Of a stretch of 64,000 nt of DNA, positions 41,614 to 49,780 are shown piece after piece. Position 1 is the first letter of the stretch. Each line of letters opens with the position of its first letter. The stretch is from Clostridia bacterium. Lineage in GTDB: Bacteria > Bacillota > Clostridia > Christensenellales > Aristaeellaceae. The notes under the pieces were generated by a model. The model searched no databases and was not told where the DNA came from. It saw only the letters and a list, made by a program, of their open reading frames with translations. The stretch covers positions 62,001 to 126,000 of the forward strand of contig JAFXRG010000002.1 of assembly GCA_017526525.1 (NCBI GenBank), read 5' to 3'. The translations under genes and the position numbers were made by a program.

Positions 41614-43782
41614 ATGGGAAAGATCGTTGTACTGGCGGAAAAACCCAGCGTCGGCAGGGATATTGCCCGGGTCATCGGCTGCGGTACGCGGGGGGACGGG
41701 TGTCTCATCGGTGAAAAATATATTGTCACCTGGGCGGTGGGCCATCTGGTTTCCCTGATGGAGCCGGATGAAATGGATGAAAAGTATAAAAAATGGACCT
41801 TTGCCACCCTGCCGATTCTTCCGGAGGAAATACCGCTTAAGGTGCTTTCCGGAACCCGGTCCCAGTTTTCCGTCATCAAAAAGCTGATCAATGACAAGGA
41901 GACCGATTCCCTGATCTGCGCAACGGATGCCGGGCGGGAAGGCGAGCTGATTTTCCGCTATATTTATGAGAAGGCGGGGTGCAAAAAGCCCTTCCGCCGG
42001 CTGTGGATTTCCTCCATGACGGATGAGGCCATCCGGGAAGGATTCAGCGAAATCCGTCCGGGAGAGGATTATGACGGACTGTATGAAAGCGCCCGTTGCC
42101 GCAGCAAGGCGGACTGGCTGGTGGGCATGAACGCCAGCCGCGCGTTTACCCTGAAATATGACGCCCTGCTGAGCGTGGGCCGGGTGCAGACGCCGACGCT
42201 GGCCATCCTGGTGAAGCGGAGGAAGGAAATTGAAAACTTCCGGCCGGAAGGCTTCTGCACCGTTACGGCGGATTTCGGGGACTACAGCGGCGTATACTTT
42301 TCCGAAAAGCTGGATCCGGATACCCACCTGAAAACCAAGGAGGAAGCGCAGCAGATCGCGGAGGAAGTGCAGGGAAAGCCCGCCGCGGTGATCCGGGCGG
42401 AAACCACCCGGAAAAAGGACCTGCCGCCGCAGCTGTACGACCTGACCAGCCTGCAGCGGGACGCCAACCGGCTGCTGGGCTTTACGGCGGACAAGACGCT
42501 GAAAACTGCCCAGAGCCTGTATGAAACCCACAAGGCGCTGACCTATCCGAGGACGGACAGCCGGTATCTTCCGCCGGATATGATTCCGCGGGTGGTGCAG
42601 ACCATGAAGCTGCTGCCGGAAAGCTACCAGAAATATACGGCGGGCGCCCTGCCGGGAGGCAAGCTTCCGGTGACCCGGCGGACCATTGACGCTTCCAAAG
42701 TAACGGATCACCACGCCATCCTGCCCACGGCCAAGCGGGCGGACCTGTCCAGAATGTCCGCGGATGAAAAGAACCTTTACGACCTGGTAGCCCGGCGGAT
42801 GCTGGCGGCCTTCCATCCCGCCTGCGAATATGACGCCACCCGGGTCATTACGGAGGCGGCAGGGCATACCTTCCGCACCACCGGCCGGGTGACGCTGGTG
42901 AACGGATGGCGGGACGTGCCGGTGCTGGAGAATCCCCCAAAGGCAAAGAAAAACGCGAAAACGGAAGAAGAGGAAGAGGGCCCGCTGCCTCCGCTGAAGG
43001 AGGGGGATACCCGCCGGGTGGAGAAAACCCGGATCCGGGAGGACCAGACCAAGCCGCCGGCTCCGCATACGGACGCCAGCCTCCTGGCGGCCATGGAAAC
43101 GGCCGGCAAGGACCTGGAGGATGAGGAACTGGTGCGGCAGATGAAAGGCAGCGGCATCGGAACTCCGGCAACCCGGGCCGCCATCATTGAGCGCCTGATC
43201 AAGGTAGGCTACGCGGCCCGGCGGGGAAAAACCCTGAACGCTACGGACAAGGGCGTCCTGCTGATTGACGTGATGCCGCCGGAAATTGCCAGCCCGGAGA
43301 TGACGGGACGCTGGGAACTGGCGCTGCATGAGATCACCGACGGCAAACAGGATCCGGACCGCTTTATGGAGGGAATCCGCAAAATGAGCGCCTTCCTGGT
43401 GGAGTACGCCCGGGATACGGCAAAAGCCATTGACTTCCCGCCGGACGAGCGGAAAAGGAAAGGCAGCTCCCGGTCTTCCGGCGGAAGCACCGTGCTGGAG
43501 GGGACGGTGTGCCCCCTGTGCGGAAAAGGAAAGCTCCGGGAGAACTCCCTGGCCTTCGGCTGCACGGAGGCGGCCTGCAAATGCACGGTCTGGAAGGACT
43601 GTCTCCAGCGGGCGGGAGGGCCGGCCCTGACGGCAAAGCTGATGCAGCTGCTGCTGGAAAAGAAACAGCTGCAGGGGTCCACCGGGCTCCTGGCCCTCCG
43701 GGAGGGGAAAATCGAGTTTACCCCCAACGGGCAGGCGGCGCCGGCCGTCAGCCGCTCCCTGATTTACGAAAAGAAAAAATAA
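41614..43782 (+). CDS. topB: DNA topoisomerase III (type IA)
   Basis: This 722-residue enzyme relaxes or decatenates DNA by single-strand passage. It starts MGKIVVLAEKPSVGRDIARV (Toprim). The second Toprim motif is ATDAGREGELIFR, and the active-site Tyr is in LTYPRTDSRYLPP near residue 310. SVGRVQTPTLAIL and KGSGIGTPATRAAIIERL are family motifs. A C-terminal zinc module follows with CPLCGKGKLRE and the later GCTEAACKC. Length fits the plasmid/chromosomal TopB group in Bacillota. It is chromosomal by context; no conjugation genes are near. Confidence 0.95.
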   Translation: MGKIVVLAEKPSVGRDIARVIGCGTRGDGCLIGEKYIVTWAVGHLVSLMEPDEMDEKYKKWTFATLPILPEEIPLKVLSGTRSQFSVIKKLINDKETDSLICATDAGREGELIFRYIYEKAGCKKPFRRLWISSMTDEAIREGFSEIRPGEDYDGLYESARCRSKADWLVGMNASRAFTLKYDALLSVGRVQTPTLAILVKRRKEIENFRPEGFCTVTADFGDYSGVYFSEKLDPDTHLKTKEEAQQIAEEVQGKPAAVIRAETTRKKDLPPQLYDLTSLQRDANRLLGFTADKTLKTAQSLYETHKALTYPRTDSRYLPPDMIPRVVQTMKLLPESYQKYTAGALPGGKLPVTRRTIDASKVTDHHAILPTAKRADLSRMSADEKNLYDLVARRMLAAFHPACEYDATRVITEAAGHTFRTTGRVTLVNGWRDVPVLENPPKAKKNAKTEEEEEGPLPPLKEGDTRRVEKTRIREDQTKPPAPHTDASLLAAMETAGKDLEDEELVRQMKGSGIGTPATRAAIIERLIKVGYAARRGKTLNATDKGVLLIDVMPPEIASPEMTGRWELALHEITDGKQDPDRFMEGIRKMSAFLVEYARDTAKAIDFPPDERKRKGSSRSSGGSTVLEGTVCPLCGKGKLRENSLAFGCTEAACKCTVWKDCLQRAGGPALTAKLMQLLLEKKQLQGSTGLLALREGKIEFTPNGQAAPAVSRSLIYEKKK

Positions 43783-43809
43783 ACCGATACAGGAAGGAGA
43801 AAAAAAACC

Positions 43810-45603
43810 ATGGCAGAAGAACTGAGAAAACGCAGCGAGATTGAAGACCGGTACAAGTGGGACCTGACCCATATCTACGCGTCCGACGAAGCCTGGGAAA
43901 AGGATTACAACGAAGTGACGGCGGCCGCCGATGTGCTGGACGAACTGAACGGGCACGTGGCGGAGGATCCGAAAAAAGCAGTCATCACAGTGTTTGAACT
44001 CTTCGAACGCATGGCCCCGATCTATGAATACGCCTTCCTGCGGAAGGAAACGGACAACGCCGACAGCACGGCCCAGGCCCTGAAAGACCGGGCGCTGCGG
44101 CTGTATGTGACCCTGTCCGCCCGGGCGGCCTTCCTGGAGCCGGAGCTGCTGGAAATGCCGGAGGAGCAGCTGAAGGCCCTGGCCAAGGATCCGGAAATGC
44201 AGGATTACGACGCCATGCTGCGCCGCCTCCTGCTGCAGCGGCCCCATACCCTGCCCAAGGAGCAGGAGCGGCTGATTGCCATGATGGGCGAGGTGGCGGA
44301 AGCGCCCGGCAGCATTTTCTCCGCCCTGACCGATGCGGATATGAAGTTCCCGCCCATCCGGATGCCCGACGGCAGCGAACAGGAACTGACGGAAGGCAAC
44401 TATTCCACCTTCATCCATTCGGATGACCGGGAAGTGCGCCGCCAGGCGTTCCATAACATCATGAGCACCTATGAAAGCTACGGGAACACCATTGCGGGCA
44501 CCTACGGCGCCAGCGTCAAGAAGGACCAGTTCATGGCGGTGACCCATCAGTACAGCAGCGCCCGGGAAGCGGCCATGAAGCCCCTGGAAATTCCGGAAAG
44601 CGTTTATGACAACCTGATTGAAGCGGTGCACGACTACCTGCCGGTGCTGCAGGATTACCTGCGGCTGCGCAAGGAGCTGCTGGGGCTGGAAGAGCTGCAC
44701 CTGTTTGACCTGTATACGCCCATCGTCAAGGATTACAAAATGGAACTGCCTTATGAAAAGGCCTTCGATCTGGTGCTGGAAGGCCTGAAGCCCATGGGCG
44801 AGGACTACATCGCCAAGCTGAAGGAAGCCCGCGACAACCGGTGGATTGACGTTTATCCCAGCGCGGGAAAATCCTCCGGGGCCTTCTCTTCCGGTGACCT
44901 GAAGGATGTTCATCCCTATGTGCTGCTGAACCATAACGACAACCTGGACAGCGCCTTCACCATTGCCCACGAGTTGGGCCACAGCATGCACTCCTTCTAC
45001 AGCAATACGGCCCAGCCGGCTCCCAAACGGGATTACAGCCTGTTTGTGGCGGAGGTGGCGTCCACCTGCAACGAAGCGGTGATGCAGCGGTACCTGACGA
45101 AGACCATGACGGAGCCCAAGGCCCAGGCCTTCCTGCTGAATTACCTGCTGGAACAGTTCCGGACCACGGTGTTCCGCCAGACCATGTTTGCGGAATTTGA
45201 AAAGATCAGCCACGAGATGGCGGCCCAGGGAATTCCGCTGACCAAGGAAAGCCTGTCCGAAGCCTATTTCAAGCTGAACGAACAGTACTACGGGGAAACC
45301 TGTTTCATGGATCCCGAAATCGCTTCCGAATGGATGCGCATTCCGCATTTCTACCGCGCGTTCTACGTTTACGTGTACGCCACCGGCCTGTGCGCCGCGA
45401 TTTCCCTGAGCGGGAAGATCCTGTCGGAGGGAGAAAGCGCCGTGCGGGATTACCGGAAGTTCCTGAGCGCCGGATGCAGCGTGCCGCCCATTGAAGCCCT
45501 GAAACTGGCGGGCATCGATATGTCCAGGCCGGAACCGGTGCGGGAAGCCCTGGAGGTTTTCCGGGAAACCGTGAAGAAAATGCATGAGGTTATGGGAAAA
45601 TAA
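43810..45603 (+). CDS. pepF: oligoendopeptidase F
   Basis: This 597-residue cytoplasmic M3-family zinc metallopeptidase cleaves peptides of roughly 7-17 residues. The zinc motif is AHELGHSMHSFYS (HExxH) at about residues 385-389, and the third ligand Glu lies in VAEVASTCNEAVM. The N-terminal helical domain (MAEELRKRSEIEDRYKWDLT) is typical. GGAGA precedes the ATG. It may process peptides brought in by the Dpp-type importer at 18.4-24.2 kb, but nothing in the sequence links them. Confidence 0.95.
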   Translation: MAEELRKRSEIEDRYKWDLTHIYASDEAWEKDYNEVTAAADVLDELNGHVAEDPKKAVITVFELFERMAPIYEYAFLRKETDNADSTAQALKDRALRLYVTLSARAAFLEPELLEMPEEQLKALAKDPEMQDYDAMLRRLLLQRPHTLPKEQERLIAMMGEVAEAPGSIFSALTDADMKFPPIRMPDGSEQELTEGNYSTFIHSDDREVRRQAFHNIMSTYESYGNTIAGTYGASVKKDQFMAVTHQYSSAREAAMKPLEIPESVYDNLIEAVHDYLPVLQDYLRLRKELLGLEELHLFDLYTPIVKDYKMELPYEKAFDLVLEGLKPMGEDYIAKLKEARDNRWIDVYPSAGKSSGAFSSGDLKDVHPYVLLNHNDNLDSAFTIAHELGHSMHSFYSNTAQPAPKRDYSLFVAEVASTCNEAVMQRYLTKTMTEPKAQAFLLNYLLEQFRTTVFRQTMFAEFEKISHEMAAQGIPLTKESLSEAYFKLNEQYYGETCFMDPEIASEWMRIPHFYRAFYVYVYATGLCAAISLSGKILSEGESAVRDYRKFLSAGCSVPPIEALKLAGIDMSRPEPVREALEVFRETVKKMHEVMGK

Positions 45604-45618
45604 CCGCGGAGGGCGCCT

Positions 45619-46665
45619 ATGAGCAGGGCCGGAGTCATCACCTTTCTGCATAACGACAATTACGGGTCCTCCCTGCAGGCCTATGCGCTGCAGCGGGCCA
45701 TCCGGGAAACGGGATGGGAATGCGAGCACCTGGATTACGATCCCGACCGGGGAGAGAAAATCCGGAACCTGCTGCGCAGCGGAAACCACCCGAAACTGAT
45801 CCTGGAGGGATTGCGCAAGCGGTCCGTGAAAACCGGGCAGCAGGGCGCCCGGGAAAAAAGCGCCGCCATTCCGGAGTTCTACCGGCGCCGCATGAAGCTC
45901 AGCCGGAAATGCCGCAGCCTGAAGGACCTCCGGGCGGCGGCCGGGGCATACGATGTGCTGGTGTGCGGCAGCGACCAGATCTGGAATCCGGTGTGGCTGA
46001 ATCCCGCCTATTTCCTGACCTTCGCCCCGGCGGGGATCCGCAGGGTTGCCTATGCGCCGAGCCTGGGCATCCGGACCCTGCCGCCCCGGGGAAAAGTCCG
46101 GCGGATCCGGAAGTGGATCCGGGGCTTTTCCGCGGTCTCCGTGCGGGAGCAGGAGGGCGCGGAACTGCTGGAAAAAATGACGGGCATCCGGGCGGAAGTG
46201 ATGCCGGATCCCGTGTGCCTGCTGAGCCGTGGGGAATGGGAAGAAATCGCGGCGCCGTCCCCGGAAGGGGCGCCGTATGTGCTGTGCTATTTTATCGGGG
46301 AAAACCCGGAATACCGGGAAAAAGCGCAGGCCCTCTGCCGGGAAACCGGCCTGCGGGCGCTGGAAATCCCGGTGACGGCGGAAGGCTACCGCAGCAGCTT
46401 TGAACACCTGGAAGGCCTGGGACCGGAGGAATTCCTTGGCGCGGTGAAAGGCGCCGCCTGTTTCTGCACGGACAGCTTTCACGGCCTGGTGTTCGGCACC
46501 CTGCTGGGCGTGCGCACGGAGCTGCTGCGCCGGTACCGGGAAGAGGATCCGGAAAGCAAAAACAGCCGGGTGGACAACTTCCTGCGGCTGATCCGGGAAA
46601 AGGGCCCGGAAGAGCTCCGGCAGGAGGGAAGGGCCTGGCTGAAAAGGAACCTGCAGGGCGAATAA
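45619..46665 (+). CDS. polysaccharide pyruvyl transferase family protein
   Basis: This 348-residue cytoplasmic protein starts MSRAGVITFLHNDNYGSSLQ, with DVLVCGSDQIWNP, VAYAPSLGI, VSVREQEGAELL and FCTDSFHGLVFGTLL. These are the PS_pyruv_trans motifs in order (WcaK/CsaB-like). Members transfer a ketal pyruvate to exopolysaccharide or wall sugars, though many in Clostridia are uncharacterised. It is alone here, 15 bases after pepF, with no glycosyltransferases around it. Confidence 0.86.
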   Translation: MSRAGVITFLHNDNYGSSLQAYALQRAIRETGWECEHLDYDPDRGEKIRNLLRSGNHPKLILEGLRKRSVKTGQQGAREKSAAIPEFYRRRMKLSRKCRSLKDLRAAAGAYDVLVCGSDQIWNPVWLNPAYFLTFAPAGIRRVAYAPSLGIRTLPPRGKVRRIRKWIRGFSAVSVREQEGAELLEKMTGIRAEVMPDPVCLLSRGEWEEIAAPSPEGAPYVLCYFIGENPEYREKAQALCRETGLRALEIPVTAEGYRSSFEHLEGLGPEEFLGAVKGAACFCTDSFHGLVFGTLLGVRTELLRRYREEDPESKNSRVDNFLRLIREKGPEELRQEGRAWLKRNLQGE

Positions 46666-46668
46666 AGC

Positions 46669-46721
46669 AAAAAGAAAAGGGGCTGTCCTTATCGGATCTT
46701 CAGATCCTCAGGGACAGCCCC
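46669..46721 (-). terminator. terminator of rpmB (minus strand)
   Basis: A 10-bp perfect outer stem (46679-46688 with 46712-46721) and an inner GGATC/GATCC pairing are followed on the minus strand by TTTTCTTTTTG. The plus side has no T-run, so it serves rpmB mainly, though it could also block read-through from the pyruvyltransferase gene. Confidence 0.8.
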
Positions 46722-46802
46722 AATTCATAACACATCTTTCCGGGAGACCGGATCCTGCGTCGGTTTCATCGGCCGCTGCACAACGAACCGGGAAACGGAT
46801 GC

Positions 46803-47015
46803 TCAGGCCTCTTCGTGAATCTTGGGCAAAGCGCGCTGCACGTTGCCGCTGCGGAGGCAGCGGGTGCAGACATTCATCCGCCGGGCAGCACCGTTCACCA
46901 TCACGCGAACGCTCTGCACGTTGGGAGCCCAGATGCGGTGGCTCTTGCGGTTGGAATGGCTGACATTGTTACCGTTCAGCGTGCCCTTCTCGCAAATCTC
47001 ACAAAACTTACCCAT
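46803..47015 (-). CDS. rpmB: 50S ribosomal protein L28, zinc-binding form
   Basis: The 70-residue product starts [20 protein letters not shown] and contains [13 protein letters not shown]. The two CxxC pairs make this the zinc-ribbon (C+) L28. The ATG at 47015 follows AAGGAGGAGG by 6 bases. A longer in-frame start at 47051 lies upstream of that site and is rejected. It is monocistronic with its own promoter and terminator. Confidence 0.96.
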   Translation of the reverse strand: MGKFCEICEKGTLNGNNVSHSNRKSHRIWAPNVQSVRVMVNGAARRMNVCTRCLRSGNVQRALPKIHEEA

Positions 47016-47059
47016 GGAAATCCTCCTCCTTGCTGGAGTGTTACACATCAAGCTTATCT

Positions 47060-47088
47060 AAGATATCACAGGAGACGAATAAATGCAA
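47060..47088 (-). promoter_or_regulatory. promoter of rpmB
   Basis: On the minus strand TTGCAT (47088-47083) and TATCTT (47065-47060) are 17 bases apart, 45 bases before the rpmB ATG. Confidence 0.65.
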
Positions 47089-47152
47089 GCGTTTTTTTGT
47101 ATGCTTTCCCGGTTTTCCTGCCTGCAGGGAAGGCAGATTCCCATCCTGTACA

Positions 47153-47181
47153 TTGACCGGGCTATGCGGCTGTGATATACT
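47153..47181 (+). promoter_or_regulatory. promoter of purC
   Basis: TTGACC (47153-47158) and TATACT (47176-47181) with a 17-base spacer, about 80 bases before the purC ATG. Confidence 0.75.
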
Positions 47182-47238
47182 CTCCTCCGACAAGGAGAGG
47201 GCTTCTTTGGGCGATCCGGCCCAGGGATGTCTTTTTTT
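47180..47238 (+). other. structured purC leader
   Basis: Two small hairpins (CTCTCCT/AGGAGAG at 47180-47199; TGGGC/GCCCA at 47208-47223) precede a run of seven T at 47232-47238. The T-run is 8 bases past the second stem, so this is not a classic terminator; it does not match the purine riboswitch. Confidence 0.35.
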
Positions 47239-47263
47239 CCGGATTGAGGGAGGAATTGGAAGC

Positions 47264-47977
47264 ATGAACAAAGGGGAACAGCTTTACGAGGGAAAAGCAA
47301 AAAAGGTTTTCAAAACGGATGACCCGGAACTGCTGATCGTATCCTACAAGGACGACGCCACCGCGTTCAACGGCCTGAAAAAGGGAACGATTGTGGGCAA
47401 AGGCGTCATCAACAACCAGATGAGCAACCTGCTGATGCAGCGCCTGGAAAAAGCCGGGGTTCCCACGCACTTCGTTGAGGAGCTCAGCGAACGGGACACG
47501 CTGGTCCGCAAAGTCTCCATCGTTCCCCTGGAGGTCATTATCCGGAATATTTCCGCCGGCTCCTTCGCCAAGCATTACGGCGTGGAAGAGGGCATTGTCT
47601 TTGATGCGCCGACCATCGAGTTTTCCTACAAAAACGACGCGCTGGGCGATCCGCTGCTGAACGATTACCACGCGCTGGCGCTGAAGCTGGCCACGGCCGA
47701 GGAAATCGAAACCATCAAAAAGTATTCCTTCAAGGTCAACGATGTGCTGAAGGCCTTCTGGGCCGGCTGCGGCGTGACCCTGGTGGACTTCAAGCTGGAG
47801 TTCGGCCGCCTGTCGGACGGAACCATTGTGCTGGCGGATGAAATCAGCCCGGATACCTGCCGCCTCTGGGACAGCAAGACCGGGGAGAAGCTGGACAAGG
47901 ACCGGTTCCGCCGGGACCTGGGCGGCGTGGAAGACGCTTACCAGGAGATCATGCGCCGGCTGCGGGAGCACGTGTAA
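47264..47977 (+). CDS. purC: phosphoribosylaminoimidazole-succinocarboxamide synthase
   Basis: PurC joins CAIR and aspartate with ATP to form SAICAR in purine synthesis. The 237-residue product has [60 protein letters not shown] and [14 protein letters not shown], all canonical. GGGAGG lies 11 bases before the ATG at 47264; upstream in-frame starts would include the promoter. It stands alone, apart from the rest of the purine pathway, although apt (purine salvage) lies 490 bases downstream. Confidence 0.96.
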   Translation: MNKGEQLYEGKAKKVFKTDDPELLIVSYKDDATAFNGLKKGTIVGKGVINNQMSNLLMQRLEKAGVPTHFVEELSERDTLVRKVSIVPLEVIIRNISAGSFAKHYGVEEGIVFDAPTIEFSYKNDALGDPLLNDYHALALKLATAEEIETIKKYSFKVNDVLKAFWAGCGVTLVDFKLEFGRLSDGTIVLADEISPDTCRLWDSKTGEKLDKDRFRRDLGGVEDAYQEIMRRLREHV

Positions 47978-48014
47978 AAAACCGGCACCAAAACGCGGAA
48001 ACCCTTGAAAAATA

Positions 48015-48043
48015 TGGACAAACGGACGGGATTCTGCTACAAT
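48015..48043 (+). promoter_or_regulatory. promoter for the DUF6465-type gene
   Basis: TGGACA (48015-48020) and TACAAT (48038-48043) with a 17-base spacer, 32 bases before the ATG. Confidence 0.7.
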
Positions 48044-48074
48044 ACCCGGGAAACAACGAAGGAGGCAACCATTT

Positions 48075-48446
48075 ATGGCTACGAAGAAAACCGAAGAAAC
48101 CAAAACCGAGAAAAAGACCGCGGTAAAGAAGGCCGCTCCGAAGGCCGAAGCGAAGAAGCCCGCCGCCGTGAAGGCCGCTCCCAAGGCTGAAGCGAAGAAG
48201 CCCGCTGCCGTGAAGGCCGCTCCCAAAGCCGAAGCGAAGAAAGCCGCTCCCAAGGCCGCGGCCAAGAAGCCCGCTGCCGCCAAGGCTGCGCAGCTGATCA
48301 TCCAGAGCCCCATGGGCGGAAACATCACCCCCGAGGAGATCCTGGCCAAGGTTGGCAAGGCGGAAAAGATCTACATCCGCGTGGATGAAAACAAGGCGTA
48401 CTGGGTACGCGGCAAGGAAACCGGCAGCGTGGATCTGTGGGACTGA
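48075..48446 (+). CDS. DUF6465-type protein with Lys/Ala-rich repeat N-terminus
   Basis: The first 72 residues of this 123-residue protein are a basic, histone H1-like tract built from repeats of KAAPKAEAKKPAAV; the last 51 (AAQLIIQSPMGGNITPEEIL, then KIYIRVDENKAYWVRGKE) form a compact domain that I recall as DUF6465, common in Clostridia. No catalytic motif is seen. The tail suggests nucleic-acid or anionic-polymer binding; nucleoid association is a guess. GGAGG precedes the ATG with a 9-base gap. It is monocistronic or cotranscribed with apt, which starts 22 bases downstream. Confidence 0.8.
   Translation: MATKKTEETKTEKKTAVKKAAPKAEAKKPAAVKAAPKAEAKKPAAVKAAPKAEAKKAAPKAAAKKPAAAKAAQLIIQSPMGGNITPEEILAKVGKAEKIYIRVDENKAYWVRGKETGSVDLWD
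48129..48242 (+). repeat. 42-bp in-frame tandem repeat
   Basis: Two full 42-base units (48129-48170, 48171-48212) and a partial third (to 48242) encode 14-residue KAAPKAEAKKPAAV repeats. They differ at only a few third positions, so copy number may vary between strains. Confidence 0.85.
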
Positions 48447-48467
48447 CCTTTCAGGGAGGATGTGCGC

Positions 48468-48995
48468 ATGGAAAAGAAGCTTGAGGATTATGTCGTTACG
48501 ATTCCGGATTTTCCGGAACCCGGAATCATGTTTCGCGACATAACTTCCGTGATTCAGGATCCCACGGGGCTGCGGATGGCTGTGGACGGCCTGGCCGAAT
48601 GCCTGAAGGACCTGGATTTTGATCTCGTGATCGGACCGGAATCCCGGGGATTCATCTTCGGGGTGCCGGTGGCATACCTGCTGAATAAAGGCTTTGTTCC
48701 CGTACGCAAAAAAGGCAAGCTTCCCCGGGAAACCGTCAGCCAGAAGTACGACCTGGAATACGGCCAGGCGGAGGTGGAGATTCATAAGGACGCCATCAAG
48801 CCCGGAGAAAAGGTCGTAATTGTGGACGACCTGATTGCCACCGGCGGCAGCGCGGAAGCTGCGGCCAAACTGGTGGAAAAGCTGGGCGGAAAAGTGGTCC
48901 GCATGGCCTTTGTGATGGAACTGTCCGGCCTGGAAGGCCGGAAAAAGCTGAAGGGCTATGACATTGAATCGCTGATTGTTTATCCCGGCAAATAA
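48468..48995 (+). CDS. apt: adenine phosphoribosyltransferase
   Basis: Apt converts adenine and PRPP to AMP (purine salvage). The 175-residue product has YVVTIPDFPEPGIMFRDIT, GPESRGFIFGVPVAY, RKKGKLPRETVSQKYDLEYG and the PRPP motif VVIVDDLIATGGSAEAA. The ATG at 48468 follows GGGAGG by 8 bases; a GTG 6 bases upstream is too close to that site. Two hairpins end the transcript. Confidence 0.96.
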   Translation: MEKKLEDYVVTIPDFPEPGIMFRDITSVIQDPTGLRMAVDGLAECLKDLDFDLVIGPESRGFIFGVPVAYLLNKGFVPVRKKGKLPRETVSQKYDLEYGQAEVEIHKDAIKPGEKVVIVDDLIATGGSAEAAAKLVEKLGGKVVRMAFVMELSGLEGRKKLKGYDIESLIVYPGK

Positions 48996-48999
48996 AAAC

Positions 49000-49022
49000 C
49001 GGACCTCCGGAAAGGAGGTCCG
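49000..49022 (+). other. 9-bp hairpin after apt
   Basis: CGGACCTCC and its exact complement with a 5-base loop, 5 bases past the apt stop; no T-run. It may protect the 3' end or act together with the next hairpin. Confidence 0.55.
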
Positions 49023-49031
49023 TATATGAAA

Positions 49032-49056
49032 ACGGCTGCTCCGGCAGCCGTTTTTT
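49032..49056. terminator. terminator between apt and the convergent secreted-protein gene
   Basis: ACGGCTGC and its complement with a 4-base loop, followed by six T on the plus strand and TTTTC on the minus strand. It can serve both convergent genes. Confidence 0.8.
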
Positions 49057-49088
49057 CTGTCCGGCCTGCCGGAGACCCGGCCGCTGCT

Positions 49089-49562
49089 TCAGCGGAGGAT
49101 CAGGGAGTTTATGATTTCGTCAATCACCCCGGAGGAAGCGCCGGGATGGGCGTTAACCAGGAAATAGAGCTGCACCTGGGAGGAACGGTCCAGCCAGGAA
49201 TAAATCCGGTAATCCCCGTCCTCGCCGGAGCCGAAAACATAATCCATGTCCACGCCGGCCACTGTCATGGTGCCGGACTGGGTTTCATCCCCTGTGAAAA
49301 CCTCAAAGATATCCATTCCGCTTTCTTCGCCGATATCGTCCACATAGACGGACAGGGTGACGTCCTCCGAGGCCAGGAAAAGACGGAGCCCCGGGTCGTC
49401 CGCTTCGGACAGGGGAATCACCGACCAGGAATCCGGAACGGTCAGGGTGATCCGGGCTTCCGGGCAGGATACGGTCTGCGCCCGGGCTTCCGGCCCGGGA
49501 AGCAGCAGGAGCACGGCAAGGAAACACAGGAAAACAGCGCATATGCCGGATGTATGACGCAT
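49089..49562 (-). CDS. small secreted protein, unknown function
   Basis: This 157-residue protein has a signal peptide (MRHTSGICAVFLCFLAVLLL, cut near ARA-QT). The mature part is a small alpha/beta domain, ITLTVPDSWSVIPLSEADDP then DVTLSVYVDDIG and GVIDEIINSLIL, with the feel of a PsbP/DUF-type lipid- or ligand-binding fold. AAGGAGG lies 9 bases before the ATG at 49562; a longer in-frame start at 49601 would disturb the signal peptide. The nearest genes run the other way, so it is monocistronic. Function unknown. Confidence 0.65.
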   Translation of the reverse strand: MRHTSGICAVFLCFLAVLLLLPGPEARAQTVSCPEARITLTVPDSWSVIPLSEADDPGLRLFLASEDVTLSVYVDDIGEESGMDIFEVFTGDETQSGTMTVAGVDMDYVFGSGEDGDYRIYSWLDRSSQVQLYFLVNAHPGASSGVIDEIINSLILR

Positions 49563-49707
49563 GACGGAAGGCCTCCTTCGTACGGAAAGATTCATCTTCA
49601 TTTATTCAAACGGAACAAAGCGGAAAAAGCTTCCCGGAAAAATGTAAAATCCAACGCCGGAAAATGGAAAAATCCCGCGGAGCTCCATGGATTTTTACAT
49701 GGGTTTC

Positions 49708-49716
49708 TGGTAAAAT
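49708..49716 (+). promoter_or_regulatory. extended -10 promoter for the sensory locus
   Basis: TGG-TAAAAT lies 64 bases before the binding-protein ATG; no convincing -35. It is the only promoter-like site before the three-gene locus that ends at 55694. Confidence 0.45.
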
Positions 49717-49780
49717 ACATCAGGAACTTTCTGACTCGGTGGGACCGACATTTTTCGTAGGATCAGAGGTGCTGCGCGAA

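Noticed and set aside
41320..46482. Very long open frame antisense to topB, pepF and the pyruvyltransferase gene (about 1720 codons)
   Set aside because: It is a shadow of the GC-rich third positions of well-supported plus-strand genes. Its translation is low-complexity (Gln/His/Arg/Gly-rich) with no family motif.
47180..47238. Purine riboswitch upstream of purC
   Set aside because: The leader has two small hairpins but not the three-way junction or conserved loops of the purine aptamer.
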